Source: Oreocharis arfaki (lineage: Eukaryota; Chordata; Aves; Passeriformes; Paramythiidae). Taken from it: a stretch of DNA of 64,000 bases. Within the stretch, counting starts at the first letter, position 1, and every line of letters begins with the position of its first letter. The notes beneath the pieces were generated by a model that saw only the letters and a list, made by a program, of their open reading frames with translations, was not told where the DNA came from and searched no databases. The position numbers and the translations under genes are program-made. Shown here piece by piece: positions 31,544 to 44,500 of this stretch. Location: positions 590,722 to 654,721 of the forward strand of contig VZRR01011537.1 of NCBI GenBank assembly GCA_013398015.1, written 5' to 3'.

Positions 31544-34500
31544 CGTGAGTGAGAAATTACACTCTATGTGAAAAGAGCAACAGTCTCCTTAAATCTGTTT
31601 CAATGTGGACTAAAATATCAGTTCCTGCATTAAAGTTACTTTCTTTTATTTTAAAATTTAATATAGCTAAGCAATGGAACATTACTTACCTGCTGCTTTT
31701 TCAGTATTAGCTATTCCCCATTTTACTGCTACAGGCAGGTAATTTCTTCCTTAAACTTATTACACATAGTAGTAAACAATGTTTTTAAGTAAAGAAAAAA
31801 AAGTTACAACAGTACTGTTTGTAACCAATACCTATTCACAAAAAAAAGCAGGAAGTGATTCATGACTTGCTTGATACAACTTTCAGATTTACAAAACTTT
31901 TAAAGGCAGTTTTCATTTTTAAACAGGATTAAACAAACACGTGAAATATCTTCTCAGTAGCAAATAGTTCAATAAACACCAGTGATCCCATGCATGAGGA
32001 ACTGAGGTACACAATTTAAGAAAAAAAGAAAAAGGGGCAAGTCTGAAGCTGTAGCCAAGTCCAACAGCATCAACCTGGCTGCAGGAAACCTGGCTGAATA
32101 GTAGGTGCCAAAAATATTAGAGCATTTCAGACTTATGCAAAACTTTTGCAGTTGCACAAGCTACTGGTCCCAACTCAGTAAAGCATAAAAATCACTCATG
32201 TATGCAAATATGATACTTGAAGCATATGTTTACATTCCTTGGAATTTATGAAATGTAAGCACATGTTTTATATGCTCTAGAAAACCAAACAGATATAAGT
32301 GCTTTCCTGAACAGGATAACATTTGAAGTCAGCTGTAAAATCTTCAAAATTGGTAAAAAAGAAATCAAGAGGCTTCTAAGAGTTGCCTCTTAAAGCCATC
32401 TGAGGTCTTGAAACTTAACTTAAAACATTAAGTGCAGCTATTTGAGCGAGTGACAACTCCAAGAGCATGCCCGTTACATAACGCTTTGCAATAGACTAAA
32501 AGTGAGCCTTTGCGCAAGGCTGACAGAAACAAAGCTTTTGCAGCTTTTATGAAATTTCTATTTGCTTGCATTTCACACTTGATGAAATTTAAAACAAATT
32601 CTTTAATTTGATGCCTACTTTCACTGAGTGCTCCGATAATTTGTTTTTAGGTAAATTTACAAAACCTCATCTGACAAATTTAATCAGTGCCATTTTTTGC
32701 TAAGACATTTAAATATTGCCCATTGGTGAACAAGGACATAAAGGTGTACCTTCTCTTTTATATGCATGTGTGAATAAACTCCGAAGTATTAAGAAAATAC
32801 CAAACCCATGAAGCAATAAAAATGGTAACATCTTGTTTCTTCTGGCACATTTCTAATATACAACTATGTACAGACTGCTACGGCCTTGGGGGTGGACAGA
32901 GAACACACACAAGCACTATTACTATAAAACTGTAAACAACTGCAGGATTTTGCATGTTTTAAACCTAACCTTTCTACCCCTTATTATGGGCAGTTTAAGT
33001 TCATATGAACAGTTTAAGTCTATATTAACTGTAGTGTCAATCAGGATCAGGGCTGTATGAGAGAAAAATTTCAGTGTGCTAAAAATCACAGATCTGGGAC
33101 TATCTCTCCTCAGAACAACTGACCACAGAGAGCCGCAGTTTTTACAGTTTTATATGTCAATTAGCAAATTCACAAGCCACCTAGGTAAACACTGCTAAAA
33201 AGCAAAACAGCATTAAAGGTTTTATGTAACCACTTGTTTTTGTATCAAAATTGAGTGGGAGAGCGCAACATTAGTTCGCTGAATGCAGGATTAAGTTGAG
33301 GCATATGCAAGAACTATTGCGATGTTTTTGAAAACAGCATCAATGTTTTCATTGTAACATTATCTTTAAATATTGCTGAACACATGACTTTCCCTGAGGT
33401 GTAAACATCAAATAACTTGAACAGCTTTACACATCAGCCCCATTAAACAGTTTATTACAACACTACATCTACTGTAATCAGTGGTGCTGTGTACAGACAT
33501 TATATGAACAGTTTAACATGAACAAACTACTATAAAAACAAGCATTTACTTGACTTTTTTCAATTGCTTGCACATTATAATTGCCAAATGTATATAACCA
33601 GTAATAAAGTTGCAAAAGCTATAAGGTTTAAATCACACAGGTTTCCCTCAAATAAAACAGTTAAGCAACATAAAAAAGTAAAAGAGCTACTGGTTACCAT
33701 GTATGCAGATTTGCTTTATTCAGATCTATTCCTGTTCATTTTATCCATGAATCCTTACAGGCTCAGTTCAATCACATGAAGCAAACTGCTGGACAAGCAT
33801 CTTTCCTTGAAGAATGTATCTTGTCTTGCACGCTGTTCCTCTTCCTTCAGCTGTAATGTGTCAAAATTTGTGATGTAGATTTTGCTAGTCCCCATAACAC
33901 ACAGAAAATTGTTGGCTTATCTATACATACACAACTCGTGCATCTACTTCACCATGATGTAAACTAACACAAAATACCCAGAAGCAGTAGCTACTCATTT
34001 GAAGTTGTTTTCTAATACAGTAATTAAAAATAAGATTAATGTTGTTGTACAACAAAGTTGAAAGAATATAAACTTCACAGTTAAAGTACCGATGATAAAG
34101 TAATAACTACTGCTCCTGTGACTGATGGCAACATTTATATAGAACACTTCCTAAAGTATGCATTCTGCAAGAGTAACTGAACAAGAATTTAAGTTTTAGC
34201 ACAATTAGATTTTTACATTTTTACCTGCCCACTTACAGAAGTTTTAAGCTGGTTTGACACTTAAGTAATTTATTGACTGTATCATGAAGTGGATGGCTCA
34301 CAGCTCGGTAACATTTAAAAGCACACAGAATCTGACACCAGTAGTTCAAAATTTTCAGACTCGTGGCAAGGTGGATGGGGTTCACATCTAAAAATACACA
34401 CTTGCAGTTTAAGCACAAGAACCCACATTTCAATTAATACAATGTAGATTTGCAGGTTTCCTCACCTACTTGCCCTAGAAAAAACCCCAAGCCCTACTTC

Positions 34501-37500
34501 CTACTCTCATCTATTTTGGCAAATAAGAGAACCACACAATTCAGAGTTAATTACTGTAAGAGTTCACAAAATACTTGTGATGGTATAATTCCATACACTG
34601 GATTTCAGTTGAATTCCATTACAAAAGTTACCTATCTTAATTTCATTAATAATTCACAATTTCAACATTCAGTAATTTCAAAATAGTTTCAATCAAATTC
34701 TTAGAAAAACCAACACATTAAATTATTCACTTGAAAACCAAGACATTTAGAGAAGCAATTTCATGAACGTGCAACAGTACACAGCTGTCAAATATTCTTC
34801 TACTAGTACAATAATTTCAAAGCTGGGAAAACGAAGTACTTAATTTTTCTTCTTCATCTCCTCAAAAGTGACTGTTAACAATAACTTTTAAAAAAAAATC
34901 CAAAGTATAACCAAATAGACTATACACTACAGTATGCACATAAACTAATCCAAATCAGCGAGCGAAATTTCTTCTCTTATTCACAGACTTTGTTCTCAAG
35001 TCCTGAATGCATCAGCCAGTAACTACTTTTGGGGAAGTTCCTTCCCCAGAGGACAATGTTTCCATAGGTGTTATGTACTTTTGAAAATAATCAGTAGCAA
35101 AGTGACAAAGTGCTGCCTGCACCAGAAAAATACGTTTGGAGTTGTGAACTAAGTTAGCAAAAACAGACAGGAGAGAATCTCAGTTTTCCAGTGGAGAAAA
35201 TAAGTACCTGACAGCTGTGAGACTGCACGTCAGAATTTGCTGCTCTCATCATACAATTGCTGCAGCCAAAATTATGGATCTTTATAACGTCTACGGCAAC
35301 AGTTAACAGATCCAAAGCACCCTATATATGATTTATAACACTACTGTAAGAAAGCTTCAGTTCCTGGGAATAATTTGCTAGATTTGCAAAGGTACTTGTG
35401 GAACTACAGAAACTCCAAAGAATGCACAATAAAGTGAATTTAGGAGTAATGCTTTTTGGTATAGGGCTCTTAAGACAGTCAGCACCACACTGAGCCTTTG
35501 TTTTTTAAAACATGACCAACTAAAATCCAAAGTTGTCTACATTTTGGTTCAAAGTATTCTGCCACTATATCTTGGCAAAACTGGAAACCCTTGTGGTTCC
35601 AAAAATAAGTAAAACTGTATGGATTATACCTGCGTGCTCAGCCCTTTTCAGTATTCTACAAGCAAGTAGAATATTGAAGCAACAAACAACTTAAAAAAAA
35701 AAAATCTCTAGTCAGTAATTCTTGGCAATACCGTTTTCCATCTGCCTCAAGCTCATACATAAGCTGTCTGTCCCAAGCATAAGCTTGTCTGTCCCAATTT
35801 GTATTAAACCTGTACAATTTAATACCAGACAGCAATCAGTTCCTCAGCATTTCTACCAAAATTTACCAAGTCTACCCAAATTTCAGACTTAGGTGTTGAA
35901 TAGATATTTTGTGGTTTAAAAGTTAGGGGTTTATGCCAGAACATTTCACAAATAAAATCCCAGAACTTCAGTGATCAAACATTTCTGTATTTATGCAAGA
36001 TGCAACTTCAGCACTTTTTTACCCACAAAGACACACTCTTACAACAAAACCCAATAGATTTCTTATATATATAGATATATCTCAAAAGCATCTTGCAATA
36101 GCAGCTCAAATTTTCCCCCTTTAATTCCAATTATCCAAATACGCACATAAAAGCTTTAAACAGCCTTTAAAATTTTGAAAATTCTACAGCAGTTTTAAAG
36201 CTGTATATACATATACCCATCAAGTTTTATTATAGTAGTTTATTTTCAGAGATTGAATTTCAATCTCACATGTTCACATTTCAGTAAAATGCACAATATA
36301 CATTTGTTATTTATATCCTAGAAGCTCCTATGAATTACTTCATGTAATTCTCCTTTATTTTATTCTATACATGAAGAAAAAGAAATACACAAACCAAAAC
36401 CCCACAGAAAGTATCAGCTTAAAAGCCAAAAAATTCTTTTAAACCTACATTCCAAAACATCACAAAATACCCCGAATACTCTGATGCTTTAGCTATAACA
36501 TAGTGAGAAAGAAGGAATTTCAAGCTTGACTTTCTATTTGTCTTTCAGCATGTAAGCAGAGATACACATGTGGTTCTGTTCTGTCCACCATACACGTACA
36601 GACTATTTTATTGCCTCTAGCACCTTCTCACATTTACTGCCTGTTCTCCCCTCTTATTATGAGTGTACTTACCTGCTGTCTTTGTTCAGTCTGAGTGTAT
36701 AATTTAATATCAACACAACAATTTCATGACTGCATAAATAATTTTACATGGGGGAAAATCCTCCTGAACTAATTCCATTTGTCAAGTATCTTTCTTCTAT
36801 TATCCCAGCCTGTCTCTTCACCAAAAATAACTGATGAACAGAGAGGTGTGTTCAGAAATTCAACCTTTAGTTTACAAATTTAAAAGATATGAATTATTGG
36901 CAAGTATTATTCACATTAATATATGAGGAAGAGACAAAAAGGTAGATCGGGCAGCCACAGGAAAACATAAAAATGAAGATCTCTCACGTCTCCTCTTTTT
37001 TGGGTAAAAAGAAATCTTAGTTCTCAAACCACAATGAGCAAAAGTTAAAAAGTGAATTTTTTTTGTCCTTTGAAGAATATTGCATCAAACCAACATTTTC
37101 ACTTCTGTGTTTCGTATGCCTAGAAGTTTCTTGGGGAACTTTTCACACAAAAAAAATTAATCAAAACTAATGATTTCACAAATAAAAAAGCCCAGGATGT
37201 GAGGAACAAAAAAAAAATATGAGTGTCTAAAGATACCTCAGAAGTCAATAAAATTACAGCAACATATTCATGGGAAAAAAGTAATAAAAGTTATGCATTT
37301 GAAAATAAGTAGCATAAGATATTCCACTTGTTTTTTAAATCATTGTTTCACCCTCAAGAAAATCAGATTCATCACTGATCATTAACAGATAAACTACATC
37401 TTTCTGCAAAGCACAAGAGTAATGATAAAACAGACTTTTAAAAGTATATAAAGCAGTGGCACTACTTGCCTCTATCGTGCTATGCTGGATTTCAAATACT

Positions 37501-40500
37501 AAATCAGATGCACAAAGCATTATTTCTCTGGTGAATGCTAAGTACAGAAGAATAGTGCCAGCCCCACATATGTGCTTCCTCAAAAACACACAATTAAAAA
37601 AAAAAAAAAGAGAGCTTAGGTAAATAATATTCATAATATCTTAAGACTAAGACCTGATATAATTCTAGACAGGTATGTACACCCAGTCTTGAACAATGCT
37701 ACCACATGATTCACTTAATATTAACTAGAAGCTTATTAAAATAGCTTATTAAAAATAGGCATTTTCCAATTCATTACAAAGTTTTTTAAAAGCCTAATTT
37801 CATACTTCACTTCATGTTTAAGTGGTAATTAGCACAGTCACAGGACAGTTCCAGCTTAAGAGAAGCAAAAATATAATGAATGCTATGTAAGCCACCAGTA
37901 CCATTTCCCCTCCTACTGACAGAAAAAATTCCAACCACGTTACTTGAATCACTCAAAAGCTGAAACTAACTTCAGAGTGATCTGAGAACAGTTTTTGAAG
38001 AAGCATATGAGCCTCAGACTTTCAAATTATTTTGCTTACAGTGGTTTGAGAGCAGAAAAATCAGAGAATAAACATGAAATATGGAGTACAAATTCTACAT
38101 ACATATCAACTGTTACAATGTTGTGGTTTTGTCTTTGCAATTCAATCCAAATCCAGTTTAAATAGGAAATAATCAACCCAATAACAAAAACATAAAATGA
38201 AAAATTTAACATTCAGCAGTTATAGAAATTCAGACAGATTAAGATTGGGACAATGTATCAGCTAGAAATACATTACTGAGTATCAGTTTAATTAAAAAAA
38301 AATTCTGCCTAATAAATCAGGACTCATGCTAATGAAGTTACATTACTATTCTGTTTGTACACGTTAATTTTGCTGTTAATTCTTCTAAATGTCATTTTAT
38401 TGGGTTCTTAGTTTTTTTGACTAATACTGGTTAGATATTTGTCTTATATCCACTGTTCTCTTTTATATTTATAGGCTTTCTATGAGCAAAGGCAAGATGT
38501 TCCAAGGAGGCATTCAGCTTACAGTAATTCAGGAAAAGGGACTGAAGCCTTACTCAAGTGAAGGCACAAAAGTCTTGCAAGAATTTAATTTTAAATCATG
38601 AAGTGTACAAACAGAAGTGTAAACACCTGGTATGGTACAACTAAACTTTTTATAGAGTTTTACTGTTATAAACATATTTTCTAAGTCATTCCAATTTAAC
38701 CCATCTCTGTAAATGTAATACAGTACAAACCGAATTTCGCTGTTTACAAAAATGTTCACAATGGACCCTCAGAATCCTTCTGAACTAGACGTGTAACACT
38801 TCGGAAAAATGCCAGTACAGTATCACAGTTATGACTATAGGTACACAATAAGGAGAAATATAGGTGCCATTCATAGGGTGCAGGCACAGAGCCAGCTTCA
38901 TGTTTTCTGGCAAAATACATTAATATGGGGAATAACTCGTTTCAGCACTGTTGATATTTATTAAATGACTGAGTGTTAAATCCATTTATGAATATTATTC
39001 AATGTAAAAAATGAAACAAAAAATGTATGGCAACATACATCTCAGTGAAAATGAAACATACAAACCAGGAAATAACTGTATTTCTTTCATATGTGTGTGT
39101 GTATAAATATATAAAAACAAAACTACAATAAAGGTCTTCTTCATTAAGACAGCAACAAGACAAAATGTTTACAACTTAACTTCAAAAAAATACCAAATGC
39201 TTTTAATTACATGTAGTATACTAAATTTGCCCTTTAAAGTAAGTTCTTAGGACCTATTTTCTTCGCACAAGGGAATCTTACCAAGACACCTTTTTGAAAG
39301 AAAAGAGAAGTCCCAGCACATAACAAAGCTGAAGGATCTTGCAAATAGAAATCCCACCTGAACTGAGACTGAAATCACAGCCTCAGTGTAAACTGTGCTT
39401 CGGAAATTATGAAATGCAACCTAATGCTGTTTGATATATTTTCTTCAGGTAACAGGGTAGGAAATCTGTACTTGGCACAGTAAATCTCTATCTATGTGCA
39501 CAACACTAAATACACAAAAATTAAAGCTAAATTAGTAAACTATGCCAAGAGTTAAAAAATTCTTTCGTTCCAGGCTATTAGCAATTTTTAGTATGGCTTG
39601 CTCATCTCCACCAGAAGGAAAACACTCTGGAAATACATCCATTACTCAGCTTAATGGTTACCCCTATTAGTAACAACTATTTGCAAATATCAAAAATATG
39701 CAGTTATAATAAAAGGTAAAAACCCAGTTCAACAAAAGAAACTACATTTATTTTTGTTATATCTGTATTTTTACGTTCTGTTATTTTACAATTAAGAACC
39801 ACAGTTGATATATATACTGAATTCCAGAAATATTTCTCCCAATCAATTTCTAATGGCAAAACCTGGCATTAACAGAAGTATACTGCCAACTTTATTTTAG
39901 CTGTCATGTTTCACCTTCCTATTTAAGCCTTTGACTCCCCTTCTCTAGGTCAGTTACTTCTTTATGAGTCACCTGCTAGCATATGAACCCAAGAAAACAT
40001 CCCACTTAATTCTCAACACACTAAGAGCATTTAGTATCATAATTTGTTCTCCCCCAGAAAAGCATCAGTGACACAAAAAGCCTGACTGAAAAACTAACAC
40101 TTAACACATACAAAACTGTATTTTCACTTAGGACTATACTACATTTTATTTGACTTTTAGAAGTTTTGCTCTGTAATGTCAATAAATGAACTTCCATGAA
40201 TAAATAACATATGCAAATCTGGAAACTAAATCTAAGGTTAAACGTAAGAAATGGAAGCTGGGCAGACAGGCACATCTACAAGCTTCAATTTCAGTGTAGA
40301 TGTAATGGGAAGTTCTTTTAAAAAGGCAAAAGACCACTAGAGAGTCACTATTAGGTAGGGTTGGGGGTTTTTTTTTTCAATTGTCAAATATAAGGAATCA
40401 TGGGGAGCTTTAATTCCCAACTCTCAAAATGGTGGATTATGTAATGTAAACATTCCTATGTATTTTAAAGCAGTACATTGAAAAAAACCATTGTTTAGCA

Positions 40501-41393
40501 TGGTACTCTAGCTGTCTAGACATCTGATGCATACCAAGACTTCAGATACATGAAATAAAAGAGCACATTAGTTTGTGAACAACCAGAAAAGAATAAATTA
40601 TTTTGTCATACATTTGTTTACTAGACTTCAAAAATGACTTTACTACCAGAAGGGGAAGGGACTGAAAAATCAGGGTGGTGGATAACAACTGATAATAAAT
40701 TTTACTGAAGGTTAACACCTGAATTTAGCTAGAAGGCAGAAGATACTGACAGGTCACATATCATAAAATAAAGAGCAAAATCTGGTTATATTTCCTGAAT
40801 TTGACTAAAACTCACCAGGGGAAAAAACAAAAAAAACCAACACAAAACAAAACAACAAAACCCACATATACTAAAACCCAAAAAATCACCACTGTACTTG
40901 TGCAACAACAATAACTGTATGGACACTGAAATATTCCACACACAATCTGTGAAGGGCTAAATGCTGCAGTCCTTACATAAGTATATTTTAAAATATAAAA
41001 TTAGTATTTTTAAATACAATTAAGAAATAAAACCGTAAAATTCATATAATCTTCTAAGATTACAAAGAGAACAGTCTGACTTACTGCCTTTTTAAGAAGC
41101 GGTTTAATCACATTTCATAAAACCTGAGAACACTATTATCAGTCAAAATAAAAGAAGTGACATGCAGAATGTAGAAGATAATTGCACGAATTCTTTCTCC
41201 TTCCCAAGACTAGTTAATTACCTGTTGTTACTTACCTATGTTCATGTCAGGTGCTGCAAGAAGAAAGTGATTCAGTACATACTGCAGGATCATTTAAATA
41301 CAGACATGAACGGTATAAATAATCTCAAACCTAGAGTGGTTACTTTTAATAAATCAGTAAAGTTCAAGAACACGAAAGAAATGCTCACCTTCT

Positions 41394-41583
41394 TTAGCGG
41401 TGACGATATTCTCTCTCTCTGTCTCGTTCTCTGTCACGATCTCTGTCACGGTCACGATGCCTCTCCCTCTCACGGCTTCTTTCCCGGTAATAGTCATCGT
41501 GACGATCTCTACTACGTGATTTGTGGCGCCTACTTTTTTCTCGTGACCTACTGTGGTCCCTCTCTCTGGATCGCTCACGTCTT
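41394..41583 (-). CDS. CPSF6: CPSF6 last coding exon (RS-like domain)
   Basis: Acceptor 'cttttag', then RRERSRERDHSRSREKSRRH and further Arg-Ser, Arg-Asp and Arg-Glu dipeptides to EREYRHR and TAA (41,394-41,396). This charged repeat domain binds transportin-3 and splicing-factor-like partners in characterised CPSF6. The exon itself continues to 41,389, where a GTGAGC donor follows. Confidence 0.98.
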
Positions 41584-44500
41584 CTAAAAGAAATTACTTC
41601 ATTAACTTTTTCTTCAAAATACTTGTTATCCTCACGCCAGTTTTGTACTCTGCTTATGAGTATGAATTTGACCAAAAACAGATATGAGAGAAAGATGTGT
41701 TCATTGTGATGCAGGTGTATTTTTGCATGTATGATTAAAGATACCTGGTACAAGCAATGGTGGCTAAGAATTCAGTTACAGGTAGTAAGGGGCACCCACT
41801 TTCTAATCTAGCAAAGAAAAGTCAAAATACATACTCAGAATGGAGGATGACTGAAATCAGCTGGGGGAAATGCACCACATCTCGAATGATCACTACAACA
41901 TGGCTGCTAATCTGCATATGGAAAATACGTGCCAAAACCACTAAATGACACAGTTAAATTGAAGCTAGTCAGATCATTTCGAAAAGACAGTTAATTAAAA
42001 GGCAGCCTTCCTAAGCCTAGGAAACCCTTATTTGGTTCCTTCACACATTTCCTGTGCAACTCAGCAAATCACTAAACTTCTTACATGCCTTGGCTTCTTC
42101 TCTGTAAACTAGTCCTGCACTGTACCTTCTCTTTCCTAAGTAAGAGCAGATGGAAAAGGAAAGTTTTACCTGGATCCAGAACCATAGGACTTGGACTCAA
42201 TTCCATGAAGGCAGTCCTGAAGAGAGCTAATAAGCACTTTGCAGCGATCATCTGCAGATACTTTGGACTGTTTGATTAAGGAAATTGCAGTTACCAAGGT
42301 CTCTATAGCACTTCCATAGTCCCCTGAAAAAGATGTAAGATCAGGATCAGAAAATTATGCAAATGAAAACATAGATTTTTATCTGTAACAATATTACCAA
42401 TTTGAGTATCTTATCTTAAGCAGCCATCTAGACAATTTACTGTAGCACCAAATATTAAAATACTGTCCAGACCAGTACTCAGAAGGTTTTCTTAGAAACC
42501 AGCTGAAGCACAGTACAAAATCAGTCATAAGTTGTACCGAAATTCAGGGTCCTATTAGGAAAATGTGGCTTCAGGCCTTCCAGATTCCTAATTAAAAAAA
42601 CCTTGATAAATTCTTTTCAGTTGGGTAGAATAGCAAATACATTAATTGAGTTTTACTAACCAGCACTGGCATCTGATACAGCTCTCGAAATGGCACTGCT
42701 TGAGATTGCCCTATTTCTATTCATGATTTCTTCAAATTCTGCTTCACTTAGAGGTGTCCTTGCAGCATCCATTTCTCTGCAAGCAATAAAACTAGTATTT
42801 AAAAGGTTAAGGAGAACTTCAGAAGCTATCATTGCAATTTCAACAATCCAAGTTTGCAACTTTAAGCAGTGACAAACAGAAAAGAAAGCGGGATCTGGGT
42901 TTGGTTTTGGTTTTTGTTAAGGACCATCGTTATAGCATAAAATCCTGAAAGGTTAAAAAAAAAACCCCAAAACCCCAACAAACCAACCAAACAAAAAAAA
43001 TCCCAAAACAATTAAGACATTGCTGTATAAATAAGACTTATTTTTTGTTCATCCCATCTATTTCAAACATTCAGCAGCACTTAATATTGCGCTTTACAAA
43101 TATTTACAATTGTCGTAAAATCCTTGAAGGTACATAAATAGATATTCCCAACTGAATGGATGTGGAAATACATGTACATAGGCAATGCAACTTTGAGCAA
43201 AATTAGAGATAATTTTCATAACAGTACTGGAATCAGAACTATATGATCCTGTTTCCCAGATCTTAACTAAGACCAGAATGCTGTAGCTTTTGAAAAAGAA
43301 ATATAGTTATCATCTTTAAAACACTCAATTTTCTGAATGATATGTCAGCATTTTACAGCAATTTTTTTTTTTTTAATTTCTGGTCAACTTCAAGGTACTC
43401 CAATTTAATCTCCATACTAGTCACAGTAAGGAGGAAGCAATAAAGCAGAATCCTCATACTCATTACACTTCAATTATCAGCTACCTATAGAGGCTTTGCA
43501 AAGTAACAGAAGTAAACCTAAATTTTCCCAAAAGTTTTGCAGTGTCCTATTAGCCAGTCTCTGTGTCACATAGAAAATTTGGAGAAATGTGTTAAGAGAT
43601 AAATGCTGAGACTGTCAAACTGGCCCACTGCTTGATATTTCTAGAAGAGTGTTAGTTCTTCTGGTAGAAAGAAAATGCAGAATAATAAGCAATGCTATCC
43701 TCTTAATTGCAAGAAGTGGAACAAGATCCTATAGCCAGTTTAGCATAAGAGGAAATGTCTAAAAATTCATACCTCCCTGAGTTTTGAGTATTATTTTTCG
43801 TGTGCCTCCCATAGAATGGAATATGTAATTTTTCTCTTATGGACATGTTATTTCCAGTGAAACGCCTATGATATATAATTAATGACAATTTAAATAGTTA
43901 TGGATGATAGCTTTAACATTATTAATGAAAATACTGGACAGTAAGTTATACTGTCCTATTCCCACTCCTTCCCTCCCCAGACATTCTATAAACTGCAGAC
44001 AACCTTGACTTTGTCCATCAAAAAACACCCAACACCTTACAGTCTTATATTTCAGGCAATTAAGCCAAATGCTTGAATTTCTATAGGGTTTTTTTTGTAT
44101 GAACGTCACACGTACAAATGCTTGGGGGGAAGTTTTAAACTTTGTGGTAAAAAAAGAATCAAAGCAAAGCATCTTTGCAGAAAACATTTTAAGCCAGAAA
44201 AGTGTGTCTCATGCTAGCAGTAAAATTACTACTGAAAAATTCAAATCTAACTATGTAAAATTGTCTCTCTTACAATTCATGCCAAAATTTTTGACAAATA
44301 CAAATACGGTGAAAATCAAGAAACAGCAGCAAGACAGAGATGCTTGAAATCACAGATGAAAAAGATGTTTCAAACAAGATGTGAAAAACTTGACAAGTCA
44401 AGTCAGGGACTTAAGAACTCTGTCGCAGATAGGATTAACCATAGAAAAAGCCACTGCTACAAACACAGCAAGATTGCACCAAATGAGCAGAAACATCTTG

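Larger units (their letters stand above)
28527..41388 (-). other. CPSF6: CPSF6 3' region: 3'-UTR intron plus long terminal exon
   Basis: About 12.9 kb of very AT-rich DNA almost free of open frames and of recognisable repeats. The donor site just after the CPSF6 stop means it begins with an intron, and a noncoding terminal exon must lie within it. I could not place the acceptor. Features inside include a 24-T run (30,047-30,070), several AATAAA signals on the minus strand and a perfect 12-base-arm hairpin (31,518-31,543). Confidence 0.55.
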
